Shown: positions 28,242 through 42,378, counted from the first letter of the stretch. The stretch: DNA of 64,000 nt from Utricularia gibba (GCA_002189035.1 CM007990.1:868001-932000); one strand, 5' to 3'. Translations and numbers: made by a program. Notes: generated from the letters alone by a model not told the origin.

Positions 28242-28323
28242 CGTCGCCTGAGAGATTCGAACTCTCGCGGGGAAACCCCATGTACTTAGCAGGCACACGC
28301 CTTAACCACTCGGCCAAAGCGAC
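28242..28323 (-). tRNA. trnS-GCU: tRNA-Ser(GCU)
   Basis: An 82-base class II tRNA read on the minus strand. The acceptor arms GTCGCTT and AGGCGAC pair with one G-U; the D arm contains GGCCGAGTGGTTAAGGC; the anticodon loop is CTGCTAA with anticodon GCT; a long variable arm (GGGGTTTCCCC core) is followed by the T loop GTTCGAATC. A run of A on the plus strand just below 28240 is a T run on the coding strand, as a Pol III terminator. Nuclear rather than organellar, given the surrounding genes. Confidence 0.95.
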
Positions 28324-28399
28324 GGTTGTGACAACAAGATCGCTCTAAAATCTATTCTATCATTATTTTAGATCCCACCAAATTTCATTTCTCCCGCTC

Positions 28400-28419
28400 T
28401 TTCGCGCCCTTTATATAAA
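28400..28419 (+). promoter_or_regulatory. E2F site and TATA box of histone H3
   Basis: TTTCGCGCC at 28400-28408 fits the E2F consensus and is followed at 28412-28419 by TATATAAA. An E2F site directly in front of a TATA box fits S-phase expression of a replication-coupled histone. Confidence 0.75.
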
Positions 28420-28467
28420 AACATATCCACTAAAATCTAAAGGTCTAAGGTTTAAAGGTCCGATTGA

Positions 28468-28896
<429 letters not shown>

Positions 28897-29707
28897 TCGT
28901 CATTCACAAATCACGACACATGAGTCTCTAGAGGATATTTTATTTTATTATTTTTTATTTCAAAGAATAAAGTGACGCGCGTTGAATGGCTGTCACGTGA
29001 AGTGTTCGCTTCACGTAACCCCGCGCGAGGGTCCGCTTGTGACCAAAAGCAATCAATTTTTAAAATATTTTAGAAATTTATTTCGATTGAATTATTTTTA
29101 ATACATTGAATATTACTTACAAATTTTAAATATTATATTTCAGGATATTTTAAAAAATAAATTATTACTTAAAGATATCATATTCATTCCTTAATTTAGA
29201 TATCTATTTATGTTGACTAAAATTCCATTGAAAATTAAGTTCATCATTATGTTAATGAAATATGATTAATAAAACATTTTACTAAACCAATCTTAAAAAT
29301 TAGATAACGTTTAATTGGTGCGATTGAATGAATTTAAAGATATACTATAAATTATATTATATTTATTTAGTATGTTTAAATAAATTCGAAATTACGTAAA
29401 AAAAATTTAGTCTTACATACACCAGTTTATTTAAAATCAAATTTTACTTTATTTCATTTAATTTCAGTTTTGATCCTACTAACTAAATAATATATATTAT
29501 TGTTGACAATAATTTATTTTTATTTTTTTTTACATTTCAAACGGAATATCGGGGGCATCAATTTCATTGCCAAGAAAACTGAGGTTTTACATCCAGGAAA
29601 CCACTTGGTCTTGCAGACACACAACAACAAGAACAGGACGACAACTGCAAGCAATATGTGTGTGTTTATGCAGTCCAAGGCAAGCAGGCAAGCTCCAAAA
29701 ATGGCGG
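28897..29707. other. AT-rich spacer
   Basis: 3' flank of H3, then AT-rich sequence without a gene, reaching the 3' end of the bHLH gene. Confidence 0.6.
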
Positions 29708-31609
29708 TTATGTGGACTTCAAGGAGCAGATGCACTTGGCCTTCGTCTCCTTGAGCGTCTGAGTAAAAGAATGGGGGAAAGGAGGAGGGAGTTGTGAGTT
29801 CTAAGGCACTGCACGTGCTGGAGGCGATAAAGGAAGGGGGTCCAGCTTGTCTGAACAGGATGGATAACAAGACAACTAGACTACTACTACTACTGCTGCT
29901 GCTGCGGCTGCGTACCTGAACTTGCATCTGAAGATCTTTAATGTACCTAACTGCCAAATCCAGCATATCGGCTGTACTTGTCTGCTGCAATAGAAAGGGA
30001 GTAACTACTGTCGGTAGCTGCTGGTTGATGAGATCAGGACTGGCGTGGCAAGGGGAACTACTCACCTTGTCCATGTTGGGGAACAGCTCCTGGAGCTTCT
30101 TCATCTTCTCGCTGATCCGGGTGCGCCTCATCTGCAAGTTGAATGCAACGGGTGAGGTGCTGCAATGGGAGAAGTTTTATGTGAGTGTGGGATTTAGCTG
30201 GGAACCCTTTCTGCAATGCTTCTTGGATGGGTGGCACACCCTCTTTTTGCACGGATTTGGCAGGGGACGACCTCTCGCTGGAACTGAAGAAACTTGAGTT
30301 TCTCAGTGTCTCCATTGTCGTTTGAGAATGTCTTTGGCAAGCTCAGATGGTGAGTCAAGCTGGGCCTCAGGCTCTTCTCAGTTTCCTCGCTCTGAGACTG
30401 AGAGTGACAAAATAAGCTGATACCAATAGGAAACCAACGAGGAGAACACACTACTCACCTGATTATAAGCAGTGAACATCTTCAGATTACCATCGTGGTC
30501 TCTTTTCAAGTCACTGAACAGAGACTCACTCCAGGAGCCTTGTGACAGGGAGGCCTCAAACTCTCTGCTAGTACCGTTCCTGGACTGCTGGTCTTCCATG
30601 CTCCGATTCTCTGGTATGCTGGGCATCACTCTCAAGCTTGAAGATGGGCATGGGGAGTAGTTCAGGTGGTTGCTACTGACCCCACTGACCACAGACTTAC
30701 TTCTGTAGTTCCCCAGTTCTTCACCCTTCACTGCAAATCCTGATGCACCAAGGAAAGCCACTATCAGAGAGATCATAACAAGGCAACACAGGACATATTT
30801 AAGGTGTGGAGGAATCCTTATCAGTAACTTAACCAGAAAAGTTCACATGATGTAAGGAGAATCTCTGCACTTTTAAGAGTGTATTTAGAGTTTGCAACAA
30901 GGTGCTTCTCCTTGTAATCCATAAAAAAAAAAACAACAAACAAACTATGCACCATTTTCCCAGCAAAGAACCCGGCTTTCCAGTTCATGCCATTTTTGAA
31001 TCTTGTAACTACTAAATCCGATGGTTTAACTGTTGATCGAACTAGCAAAAAGGGCTTAAAGAGAGATTAGGAAAAGAGTGATGATGAGCACTAGATCATA
31101 CCATTGAAGACTCCAGCAGGCGAACTACTCTGCCTTACAAGATTTGTAGATCCAGCGATGCGGTTTCCAGTACTCATACTCACCTGAACTTGGTTCTCCA
31201 TCCCCAGAGTGTAAGATCCGACGACAGAGCCACCACCGCCGCCGGGTGGCGTGATTTCGTAACCGGAAATCCCCTGCTTTGTCTGAAACTGCATATCATC
31301 ATCACTCCCCTTGTGGTTCAGATCAAGAGGGCCAGTCCAAATCGCTGAATAGAGAGCTTCAGATTCATCCCCGCTACTGTTAACATCCGGCGGGGGGTCC
31401 AAAAGTGCACCAAGAAACGAACTTGGCGCCGATCGGTACCGAGCCAAACCAGGGCTCTGCTGGAACAAATCCGGACCCACAAACTCCCTACTCTTCAAAA
31501 GTTGAATCTCTACCTGCTGATTCGCAGACGAATTAGAAGCAATAAAACTGCCAACCCCGCTGTTACTTCTGCTTATACTCATCTCGGGAACAAACCCCAG
31601 AACTCCCAA
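29708..31609 (-). CDS. bHLH transcription factor (AKS/FBH type, bHLH122/128/130-like)
   Basis: Six exons, 31102-31609, 30459-30739, 30206-30397, 30066-30131, 29916-29984, 29708-29758, encode 388 residues in a continuous frame. Family marks in order: RYRSAPSSFL near residue 60, LVRQSSSPAGVF near 160, LTHHLSLPKT near 280, VVPCQIRAKRGCATHPRSIAER at about 305-327 (split here as PCQIRAKRG and CATHPRSIAER), then RRTRISEKMKKLQELFPNMDK and TADMLDLAVRYIKDLQ, i.e. basic region, helix 1, loop and helix 2. Arabidopsis relatives include AKS1-3, which act in stomatal opening, and FBH1-4, activators of CONSTANS. The protein should bind E-box DNA in the nucleus as a dimer. A later in-frame ATG at about 31582 (MSISRSNS) is an alternative start. 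Confidence 0.93.
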
Positions 31610-34600
31610 AACGCTTCAATCACCCAACAACATCCCCTGAATCCTCAAATTCGCAGAAACGGGAGATGGGTACCTGGGTTGTTGAAAAAACTACAAACTA
31701 GAAGAGAAAAGCAAGCAGGAAGAAGAAGCATGGGGTGTGGAGGCAGCACAGATTGGGTTGCTATTTCTGGATAACCACAGAAATGGAAAAAACACACAAG
31801 CCTGAAAAGGCAAAACCTTGAAGCAACCCCATCTGATAAAACTCACGCAGCAGCACTATTTATCCCACAATGGACGAGGAATTTCCTGCGCCCTTATCAT
31901 TCAGCTTTAACCCCTTTTACTCCCAACACACACACACACACGCACAAAGTGTCGGGATCCAGCCTTTAACGGTCCCACTCTAATTTACCAAAACACCCCT
32001 CCCCTTCCTCTTTTCAATTATATATTTTGACTTTTCACTCCTTTTTCTCAAGTCACCACATTACTTTTTCCCAAGGTTTAAATTTTCACAGAAATTTATT
32101 ATTTCCTTTTGGATCCATACTCATTAATATTATATTTAACAATTTATCATCTTTTTATACAATATTATCTGCTTGAAATATTTAAATTTTACGATTTCAT
32201 GTTTTTTTCTTTGAAAAAAATATCTATTATAAAAATAACAAATGTAACAACACATCTTATGATTTGTACGATAATATTCACTTCAAACATCTAATTTTTA
32301 TGATTTTATATTCATACCTTATAAACAAATTGTTTAATATAAGATTTAAAAGATAATTCTATATAAATTATCTTTTTTTTTTTACATTCGTGATCAATAT
32401 AAGTAAAATTTATACCCTTACTTTGATCAAACTCTTCCACTCCCCCCTTAATGTCTTCGTTGAAACTCATCCCACCATGGATTACATGCATTCATCTATC
32501 TCTAATACCAAAATTATTATAAAAAGTAAAATTTATATACCGATTAATATAAATATGCTAAAACAATGTATTTGATGACTAAATATATCTAACTATTTTA
32601 TTTTCAAAGAAAATATTATAACCTTTTATTTTCCTAATTTTAGGAGTCAATATTTTGGAATTATGAGGGGCAAATGTGTAACTAACCAGCCCCTTTTACC
32701 TCTTTCTAATCACCTTTTTTTTTACCTTTTTAGGATGGGGTGTGCTACTCAGAGCAGTTTATTTGTATTATTTTTATACACACGAGAAATTAAATGACGC
32801 CTTCGTCAACTCTGGTAAGTTAATAGTGATTTTGACCGCGGGCTTCGCAGTTAATTTTTAGACTCACTCCCATTTTTGACTTCTTAAACCACAAAAATAA
32901 CCATTTTTCGCAGTAAGTCTTCCATTTTTCTCATTAAATGATTTTTATAATAATTTAAATTGAGTTAAAATTCATTATAAAAATTAAAAATATTTATCCA
33001 AAATTAGTATTTCTTAATTTTTTATTTTTATAAAAATTATTAAATCGAATCTAAAGATATCATGAATTTGAGTTGAATCAAATAATTTCGAACAAATATT
33101 CACTCATGACCCGTATTTTTATATAATGATTATATAATTAATATAACTATTTGGATTATTTTCTGTATATATTAAATTACAAAATTTTAAATCAAATATA
33201 TATGATAATTAATCATTATTTAAAAACACCGCATTCAAATTTGATCAGATCTTTAGTTTGTATGCAAATAAATCGCATTTACATGTAATATTTAAATTAA
33301 ATTAAAATTTAAAATCTAATGAGTTTTGATTATGTTTCAAGTGGACTTACAAAAATGGCATAATCTATATGTTAATTAATAATAAGGGGTTATATTTTAA
33401 TACTTTTGGAATAAATTCTCAAATTGAATTTTTAAAATGAGTTGAATTTCTCTAAGTTTAAAAGAAATTTAAAATTAAAAATGTAAAATTATAAGTTAAT
33501 TAACATGAAGTTTCAGGTGTAATTCTAATGACACAAATCTCCACTAAAATAAAATGGTCATTCAAGAAATAAATCAAAAATAAAATGAGAAAAATCAAAA
33601 TGTTCAATTCACACATTTTGAATGTAAGTATTATTTTGAAAATTAAGATTTTAAAATTTCTCATTTTAAAATAATAACAAACAAAAGATATTAAAAAAAA
33701 TTAGTGTGAGATGAAGGGAGATAATATTACTAATAATAGATACATGTGCCATGATGGCTTCCATACCTCACTTTCCTTAATTATTAGCATCATCATCTTT
33801 CTATTTATAGCTTTACAGCCATATGGTTCTTCAACCAATCATTATCACCCTCATTGATACAACAATAACACAAGATTAAGATGCTCTCTTGGACAAAATT
33901 TTAGGCATGGTCTCTCTGTATGATACTCATTCTCACTAATTGTCAATTATATTTTTTTTTCATGTTTTAAAAATAAATTGAATTCATTTTTCAATTTAAT
34001 CATACATTTGGATTGAGTAGTTTTATAATGAATTAAATTGGTTTCAATAAACATGAATTATTTGAAAAATAAAAATTATTTATTTATTATGGAAAATGGA
34101 AATTAAATTTGGGCTGGTTTTCTTTTTGAAAAAAATAGCGAAATATGTTTTTCACTTGTAAAACATTTAAATAACTATTTTAATTTGGTTTTTCAAAAAT
34201 AGTCTTTGTGATTTTTCCTAATATTCTCAATATATTTATTAAATATTTATTTTAAGTATATATTTTTAATTTTAATGATGTGATGTGATGTTTATTTAAA
34301 TATAAATAATTATTTGTTAATGTGTAAAAAAACTGGATTTTTAGCCGGATATTTTCGGGTACTCGAGGATGATTTTTGGAAAATAAATAATAGTTTGAAA
34401 AAAAAAACCAATAGAGGGGAAGGAGAGAGATTTCGAAAATTTCAGGGTGCGGCGGCGTAAATTGGAGAAACCCCAACGAGGCTCGCGCCGCCGACTTCTA
34501 CGGCGTTTCTGCTGGATTCTTGTTCTACGTAGGGTTTTCTGGTGGATCATTTCGTGATAAACTTGCTGTTGAATGAACTTGTGGGAAATTCTACTTCGTT

Positions 34601-34642
34601 CTCGATTCGGGGGCCTCTAGTTTCATTTAGACTGCCTGCAGC
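31610..34642. other. Long AT-rich spacer between the bHLH and TSR1 promoters
   Basis: 31610-32000 is probably 5' leader and promoter of the bHLH gene, with an (AC) microsatellite at about 31927-31943. The rest is AT-rich; no ORF shows a domain. A block at 33710-33910 is less AT-rich, with a TATTTATA element near 33802. 34400-34642 is the leader of TSR1. Confidence 0.5.
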
Positions 34643-37600
34643 ATGGGAGGATCGAAGGTCCAGTTCAACAAGGCGCATAAAACCAGATTTGCTTCGAAGT
34701 CTTCCCGCAATGTTCACAGAGTTTCTTCAAAAGGTTGCTTTTTCTCCCCTCTGTCATTGTTTATCTTGTGCCTTGCTCTTGTCATTCAGTTCCTAACGAT
34801 CGCTATGAATCAAAATTCTTTGTATTCTCTTCCAGATAAGGTTAAGACATCAAAACCTGCGCATAATGTGATGAAAGGAGCCAGGGATGCTAGAAAGCAA
34901 CGGAGCAAAATGGTACCTTTATTTTGATTTACGAGTGATTCTTTTTTCTGTGGAGGAGTTATGAAAAACCCAGTTTCACAATTTTTTTTCGGTGTGAGAA
35001 ACAGGTTTTGTGTTTTCTGGAACACTTATTGTAATCAAATTCCCGAAAATCACTAACTAGCGTTTTGTCGGGGTCCCGTAATTCCCAGTTGATGGAACAG
35101 AACAGGGCTGCTGTTTTAAAAGCTAAAAGAGAAAATTCAGGAGCATCAAGTCCGCCTCGCATTATTGTGAGTGCACTTTCTTCATTAAATAGGAAAGGCA
35201 CACTATTTGTCTCTTATCTGTGTTGAGTGTGGTAGGTTCTTTTTGGCCTTTCTGACTCTGCGAACTTGGACGCTCTGGAAAGTGACATGTTATCGCTGTT
35301 GTCTGGAGATACAAGTGGTGCTGCTCTCCCGACTATCGTTGCATCTGCAGAGTACAAACTCAGAGCAAAGGTGCATTATTATTTATCTCTTTCCTGGCTT
35401 TGACAGATGAATCTATAGGGGATGCATTTTTTTTATTTGACTGCTCACTGTTTCTAATTCTTCTGCGACAGGTTATGAAAGCACCACATGGCGATTTGTT
35501 AACGTGCATGGAAATGGCAAAGGTGATATACTGCTTGTTCGTTTTGTTTTTCCACGATGCATGGTTTGTCTTTGCTCTTCTTTTTTATATATGCTGTGAA
35601 CACCTGCCCTTTGTAGGTTGCTGATTTAATTGCTTTTGTGGCATCTCCTAATTACATAAATGAAGATGGCAAATCTGATCACATCATTGATTCATTTGGA
35701 TTACAATGTCTTTCTGTCCTGAGGTCACTTGGTTTACCCAGTACGGTTGTACTTATTCGTGTATGTTCACCATTCCAACCTATCATTTATTTAATTTCAT
35801 TTTCCTCTTGAAGAATTTGACAAATGTTTACTGTTTCCTGTATGATGTATTCAGGATCTTCCTGATGATTTTAAACGAAAAAATGAACTCAAGAAAATGT
35901 GCATGTCTACACTTGCTTCTGAATTTCCAGATGATTGCAAATACTACCCCGCTGATAAGAAGGATGAATTGCATAAGGTAGTTAATTTTAACTCAACCGA
36001 CTGGGCCGTTTGTGTTCACCTTTTGGTCTCACCAGTTCATCTTTTGTAATTATTTGCCAACGTATAAAGGGCTTATGGCTCATATGACACTACTTATTTC
36101 CTCGTACTTTCTAGTTCATGTCTCTTTTCAAGGAGCAGAGGCTTAAAACTCCACACTGGAGACACCATAGGTCATACCTCATTTCCGAGAAGGTATTTCT
36201 ATTAGTTGGATCTGTCAATTCTCAAAGAAACAAAGACATTGTTTTTCCCTGGGGTTGGGGATACTTTTATAACAGTGTTTCTAGTTTTTTGTTGTATGCG
36301 CTGCAGGTTATTGAAGCCAAATCATGCGGTTCAGAATCAAACATACTTGTTCTAACTGGATATTTACGTGGATATAGTCTATCTGTGAATCAGTTGGTGA
36401 TTATTCTGCCTTTTCACATATTTTTCGGTGCGAAATTTTATTTTTAACGTAGTCTTTATTTTAGGTACATATTTCTGGGGCAGGTGATTTTCAGCTGTCC
36501 AAAATTGAACTCTTGAATGATCCGTATCCACTTAATGCATATAAAAGAATGGATGCCATGGATACTGAAAGTAATGATCAGGTATCCTTCATTTACGTCT
36601 TTGGGTCAATCTGTGAGCTGGCTTCTTTATGTAGTTTCATTTTTATTTTTTGGAAAATTTCAACCTTCAATTCAGTTGGACTACCAGGAATACTTATGCG
36701 TTAATTTTCACTTTACAGGTTATTAGATGCCTGACACCTGACCCTCTGAAGCAGGAGGAATTAGTTGTTGAAAATGTACCTGATGTATTGGCTGGAGAAA
36801 AGGTATGCATTAACAATTTTGTATGCACAACATTGCGTTGTCTTGATTTTACATCGCTACCTGAATTATAGTTTTGATCTTTATCCCTCAAGATTGCTGA
36901 CCTTAAATTGGTTTGTCGGCTGGTCATATTATTTGACATGGCCTAATATAAGTTGAGTTCTTGAGGTTTTTACTCGTGCTTAATATAATTAGACATGGCC
37001 TACGGAGGAAGAAATGGCTGAAGCTGACAGAAATCATGATAAGAAGAAAAAAAAGAAGGCTTTGGGGGTTTCAGAATACCAGGTGAAATATATGTATTCA
37101 CAAACTTTTACAATATTCAGAAGGAAGGAATAGAATCGCAAGTGTTACTTACTGCTCTGTGGCATTATCCAGGCCGCATGGATTTTGGATGAGTCTGATG
37201 TTGATGATTCTGATAGTGACGAAGTAGCAGATGATAGTATGGTTCTGGATGATGAAGAAAATAACTTTCCCGCCCAAAAACGCAACTATGACCATGAGTT
37301 TGATGATGATGAGGCTTCTCTGAACCTCAGGGATTCTGATGAAGAATCTGAAGCGGGTTCTGTTGTGATGGTATGTTGTTTCTGCTTGCTTTTTCTTTAA
37401 CCATTTTGCTGCTTTCATGTTGACTTGTTCCGTGGGATCTTAGTGAATATGTTGTGGTTTATATCATTTGCTCTTGTCATCTTTATGCCATGATGGCTAA
37501 TTTTTTTTCAACGATTAAGCCAACAATCAGGTTAGGCTACATATGCGGCAAAGCTTCTTTTGTTTAATATATCATATTTTTATCCATGTTTCAGCAAGAT

Positions 37601-39288
37601 GATGACTTAACTAGAGAGCAGATAGAGGAGAAGATTCGAAAAATAAAAGATGAACATAGTGAAGACAAGGGTAACATCCTTTTGCGTTTCATGCCTTTTG
37701 TTGTTCATAAGCTCTCTAATGTATTACCAGTATTTTCATAATTAAACTGACCATGTTTCCACGTTTTGTTTTTTGGTAATGAAGAATTTCCTGATGAAGT
37801 AGACACTCCATTAGATGTTGCTGCAAGACAACGATTTGCCAAGTACAGAGGTGTCAAATCCTTCAGAACCTCAACATGGGACCCCAAAGTATGATCTTCT
37901 TTTTGCATTTCCTGTTTTTCATATATAGATGCTATTTATGTTGATTGAATAAATGACTTTCTAGGAATCTCTGCCCCTGGAATACGCCAGGATATTTGCA
38001 TTTGATAATTTTGCGAGGACAAAAAAGCATGTCCTCGCCAAAGCCCTTGAAATGGAGAAAGACGTTAATGAATGCATACCAACTGGCTCCTATGCAAGGC
38101 TTTACATTAAGGGTGTAACTGCTGATGTTTCATCAAAGTTAGTTGCATTGGCAGAGACAACGCCAATAATAGCATCTGGGCTTTTACAGCATGAATCCAA
38201 AATCTCTGTTCTCCATTTCAGGTTCCTAACTTTGCTCCAAGGCTTCAATTTTTCTATACTTGCTTTTTAGTATATCTCTGACCGCATTATTTCTATCTGT
38301 AGTGTAAGGAAGCATGAAACTTACAGTGCTCCCATTAAATCAAAGGATGAGTTTTTATTTCATGTTGGATTCCGCCATATTATTTCAAGGTCAGCTTGCT
38401 AAAGCTTTTTCAAAAAATGGATTTAATTGCTAAAGTTTTACTCATAGGACTTGGTTTCGTCATCTGATTTTCAGGCCAATATTTTCTTCCGATAGTATCA
38501 ACTCAAACAAGCATAAAATGGAAAGGTTTCTTCATGAAGGGAGTTTCTCAGTAGCCTCGATATATGCTCCTGTTTGCTTTTCTCCTGTTCCTGTAATTGC
38601 CTTGAAAATCCAAGAAAAAGCAGCTCCAGTTTTAGCTGCTGTTGGCTCGTTGAAAAGCGTGGATCCTGACAGAATTGTTCTTAAGAAAATCATTTTAACT
38701 GGGTAAGACATCGTTTGCCATGCATCTTTGTGTCAATGATAGCGAAGGTTCATGTGTCCTTTATTAACAGCTCATCCTTGGTATGCTAAGACTGAATGTG
38801 GAACGCAGTTTACTATTCATCGATTAAGCCATGTCTGAAGATTCAGATGAGCTACTGATTCATCATTACATTAACTCTTTTGACAGTTATCCTCAGCGTG
38901 TGTCCAAATCTAAAGCTACTGTGAGGTACATGTTTCACAACCCAGAAGATGTGAGGTGGTTCAAGGTAGGCAATCATGCTTTTTTATGGTGAGACTCCCT
39001 CTTGGGCTCCTTGAGTAATATGATTGATGTGGCTGCAGCCCGTTGAACTTTGGACAAAATGCGGTCGCCGTGGTCGCATCAAGGAATCCGTGGGAACACA
39101 TGGTATGTCAATCCATCCGGCAAGATGTAAAACGAAGAGAGAAACTAATATGTTTGTTCTCAGGTGCAATGAAATGCATATTCAACGGCGTCGTTCAGCA
39201 GCACGACACAGTTTGCATGAACTTGTACAAGCGCACGTATCCAAAGTGGCCACAGCGATGGTTTCCCTTGCAGGCTCCAACCACATGA
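34643..39288 (+). CDS. TSR1: Pre-rRNA-processing protein TSR1 homologue
   Basis: About twenty short exons on the plus strand read through from [16 protein letters not shown] to a C-terminus ending [13 protein letters not shown]. Recognisable in order: basic N-terminus; GTPase-like domain of the Bms1/Tsr1 family ([35 protein letters not shown]); the [12 protein letters not shown] and [11 protein letters not shown] stretch; an acidic linker ([20 protein letters not shown]); [17 protein letters not shown]; and the C-terminal domain with [28 protein letters not shown] and [24 protein letters not shown]. Tsr1 joins nucleolar/cytoplasmic pre-40S particles and is needed for small-subunit maturation; the GTPase fold lacks nucleotide-binding motifs, and no canonical P-loop is seen here either. 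Exon boundaries checked have consistent phase. A broken copy of its late exons lies at 20255-20671. Confidence 0.93.
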
Positions 39289-40469
39289 GCCTGGCACATG
39301 GATGCAAAATGATTCATTCTTGGGAATGAAGCGTTGGTTCAGATTGGCATACGATGGAGGAGCTGTCTCCTGCCGCAGAATCACAGTTTTGATTGATAAC
39401 AGTTTCTATTGTTGTGGTCACTTCCTTTTAGTGGGCTGTTTAGTTGTTTATTTTGTGTCTGCACTGGCCTTGTTACTGCTACTATCCACTTGGCTTGTTC
39501 AGTGTCTACGTTTCAGGTGCTTTCTTTCATATTTTTGTACTACATTACTTCATTAGTCACATGGCTGATTGGAGGTGGAGCCATACATTAGAGGTGGAGT
39601 CATGCATTACAGGGTAACTATGAAGACAGCCTTAAAGATCGCCAAGGAATTCTTGTGCCCAAGATCAAACCAAATGAAATCTATTCACATCTCTTTGGAG
39701 ATCAGTAATGCTAAAGATTAGAATTTTTTTATGACAAGCTAACATGAACAGGTTGTACATGGGGGATAACATGATGGTTAGACGGACACAGGCAGAGATA
39801 GGTAAGAGACTTCACTTATTCTGGTTAATCTAAAACATAAAGTCTAATTCTTGTTCTTGTTGAAATTGGATAAGTGAAAGTTACTTTCTTATCATTCAAT
39901 GAGCATCTTAGATTTGTGTTTGGTGCGATCAGAGTATTGAAATAATGGATCATTTCATGTTTGCATGTATCTTGTTAAATTGTCTATGGAGATGTAGATT
40001 GGATTGGTGACATCTTAACAGGTCAATCATATATATCTATCTCAACATGAGACTCATTTTGTCCAAGTTGAATTCAATCAAAAAGTCAAACAAGCATAGT
40101 TTTCTATCATTATTTCTATGGTGTGGCATATATGGCAACTATGAAATAAGAAGCAGTTCAATGAACAAAGCAATGGAATCGTGGAAATGATCAAAAAGAG
40201 TTTATACTTCATACAAAGTGAGTTCATGTCACAGTTACAAACAAGAGAGAACTTCAACATGATCCCTATTAATGATTGGTTGAGAGGGCAATGGAAAGAA
40301 CTCCCCCTCCAAACCTAATGGGTATTGGTTTCAAATTTGACAGGTTAATAGAGGCTAAAATATAGAAAGATGTCGTTAACGGTGAAAAGAAACATTCTAG
40401 TTTTTCTACTAACTGTAAAAAAATACAAAAAAAAAAAACTTTATTATAATTTGTTACACCGAATCTTGT
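39289..40469. other. 3' flanks of TSR1 and F-box gene B
   Basis: Converging 3' regions. Short open frames only. A run of A near 40425-40438 lies close to the F-box stop on the opposite strand. Confidence 0.55.
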
Positions 40470-42114
40470 TCAGAGCTGAACCTTTTCTAAATCTGATCGG
40501 AATTTGAACACGCTTGGGAAGATCATGTCCAGTTTCACTTTTCTTGAGCTCTGATCTTGTAAATTCTGAAACACCACCTGATACACTCCCCTCAAGAAGA
40601 CGATCCCAGCATTGTACATGCCCTCAACACTCAGGTTGCTATATCCATCAAGCTCTTTCCTCTTCACTTGTATTCCCTTACCCCATCTCCACTCTTTCAG
40701 GAACCATATATCCATCAAATCCTTCTTCGGGGAGAGAACTCCGACCATCCCTTCCTGCTCCACCAACTGAAAATTAAATTCTTTCCTCGGTAGAGCTACC
40801 CTCGTATACGACTCCGTGGCAACATCGAAAGCTATAACACTTATGCATGTCAGCCAATACAGCCGAGAGCCCATGGAAATACACGGCTGCGGATCCCACG
40901 CACCTTCGTGTCTGAAGTCCAAGTCCGGCCCTCGCCTCCATCGCCATGTCTCCGAGTCGAAAATCTCGCACATCTGGCGGTTATAGCTATAGAAGGAATG
41001 AGGCATCTTGTAAGTATTGGGCCTCGCATCAATCGACAACCGCACAATCCGATACTGCAGCGGACTCAAACTGAGCACGACGAGCCCCACCTTCTTCGTC
41101 CAATACCGGAGTTTGGGATTCGGAATCGGCCTCCATTGCTGAGCCGCCGGCTTCCCAATGAAGTACCTATCGTAAATCCAACACCAAAACCGACAAAATG
41201 ATCAAGACTATCTCTGGTACGTATACTTATTCTACAATTACTTGTTTGATCGGTGTGTTTAGTTATTAATGAATTTAAATTATTTAAATTTAACTAAACC
41301 CAAATATATGTGTATAAAAATACCTATACCCCCACTTGAGTATACATATATTTATAACTAAGAATATTATATAGATATAATGATTATTACTTATATATAG
41401 AATATAAATATACCTACACATCAAATAATACAATTTTATTAAACCCATCATAAATTAACCTTATAACTTCATAACAAACAAGGTCTAAAGGATTTTTTAA
41501 TCACTTAGGCTATGTTTGATTAGTGTGTTTAAATGTTGATGGATTTAAATTATTTAAATAGATAAATTCAAAAATATGAGTATAAAAACATACATACCCT
41601 TTTAGATATATATATATTCATATATAATGATATTATATGAATATAATATCACAAATCAATCTTACACCTTCATATCAAATAAGTTATTACGATTAAATAA
41701 GCCTATAAAAAACATTATTTCATATAAACTAATTAAACTAGATTTCAATTATAAATACGAAATTCCACACCTCTTATTCAATACTAAATTTCAAACATAC
41801 CTCGGCTTCCTCCATTCTCTGGTAACACCACACACGAGCCCCTGGCTGCATGCCGCCAGTATCTGCATATCCCCAAGGAACTCCATCGAATTCGGGCTGC
41901 TTTTACAAGGTGACACAAATCGTGTGCGTCCATTTTCATTCAGCAAGTACCCGGAGATGATCCCCGTCTTCTCGCACAACTCCGACATGAAGCATGTTTC
42001 GTTGATCATCTTCTTCCACTCCTTGGACACAACTTTGCATGTGTCCAGCGTTTGCAATGTTGTGACTCGGGATAAAATCTCGTATTCGATATCGGAAGGC
42101 GTACTAGAATCCAT
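40470..42114 (-). CDS. F-box protein (copy B, one intron)
   Basis: Two exons, 41801-42114 and 40470-41166, give 336 residues colinear with copy A (337 residues) from MDSSTPSDIEYEILSR to FRSDLEKVQL. The F-box-like region is at residues 5-45 and the F-box associated beta domain follows (MCEIFDSETWRWRRG, RLYWLTC, DIWFLKEWRWGKG). Both copies keep an open frame, which suggests that both are or were under selection. The only intron, 41167-41800, splits codon AG/G of the Arg before YFIGK, where copy A has uninterrupted GAGAGGTAC. Presumed role: substrate receptor of an SCF E3 ligase; substrate unknown. Confidence 0.85.
41167..41800 (-). mobile_element. Copy-specific intron of F-box B, probably inserted DNA
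   Basis: The 634-bp intron has donor GTATGT and acceptor ATAG. Direct repeats AGGTA stand at both ends (exon/intron AG/GTA and AG/GTA), as a target-site duplication would. Inside are two similar blocks, about 41244-41345 and 41513-41610, each starting tttgat.ggtgtgtttA and running into gaatttaaattatttaaa, and tttgtt/aacaaa-like inverted ends, as in tandem MITE copies. Superfamily not assigned. Confidence 0.55.
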
Positions 42115-42346
42115 GAAATAATTATAATGATACAAAAAACATGCAATATATACTGAAGTATAATGTATGTATTTATAAAATTGAAAATATTAAAAATTCA
42201 AAGATTGAATACATATGTTATTTCATGGGTATTATTTAACTTAACTTTTGATTAACATAAACTACTATAACATAGTTTTTTAGGGAATTTGTTATAGTGT
42301 TTTTTAATTTGCTTATAATTATTAATAAAATATTAAAAATAAAATT

Positions 42347-42378
<32 letters not shown>

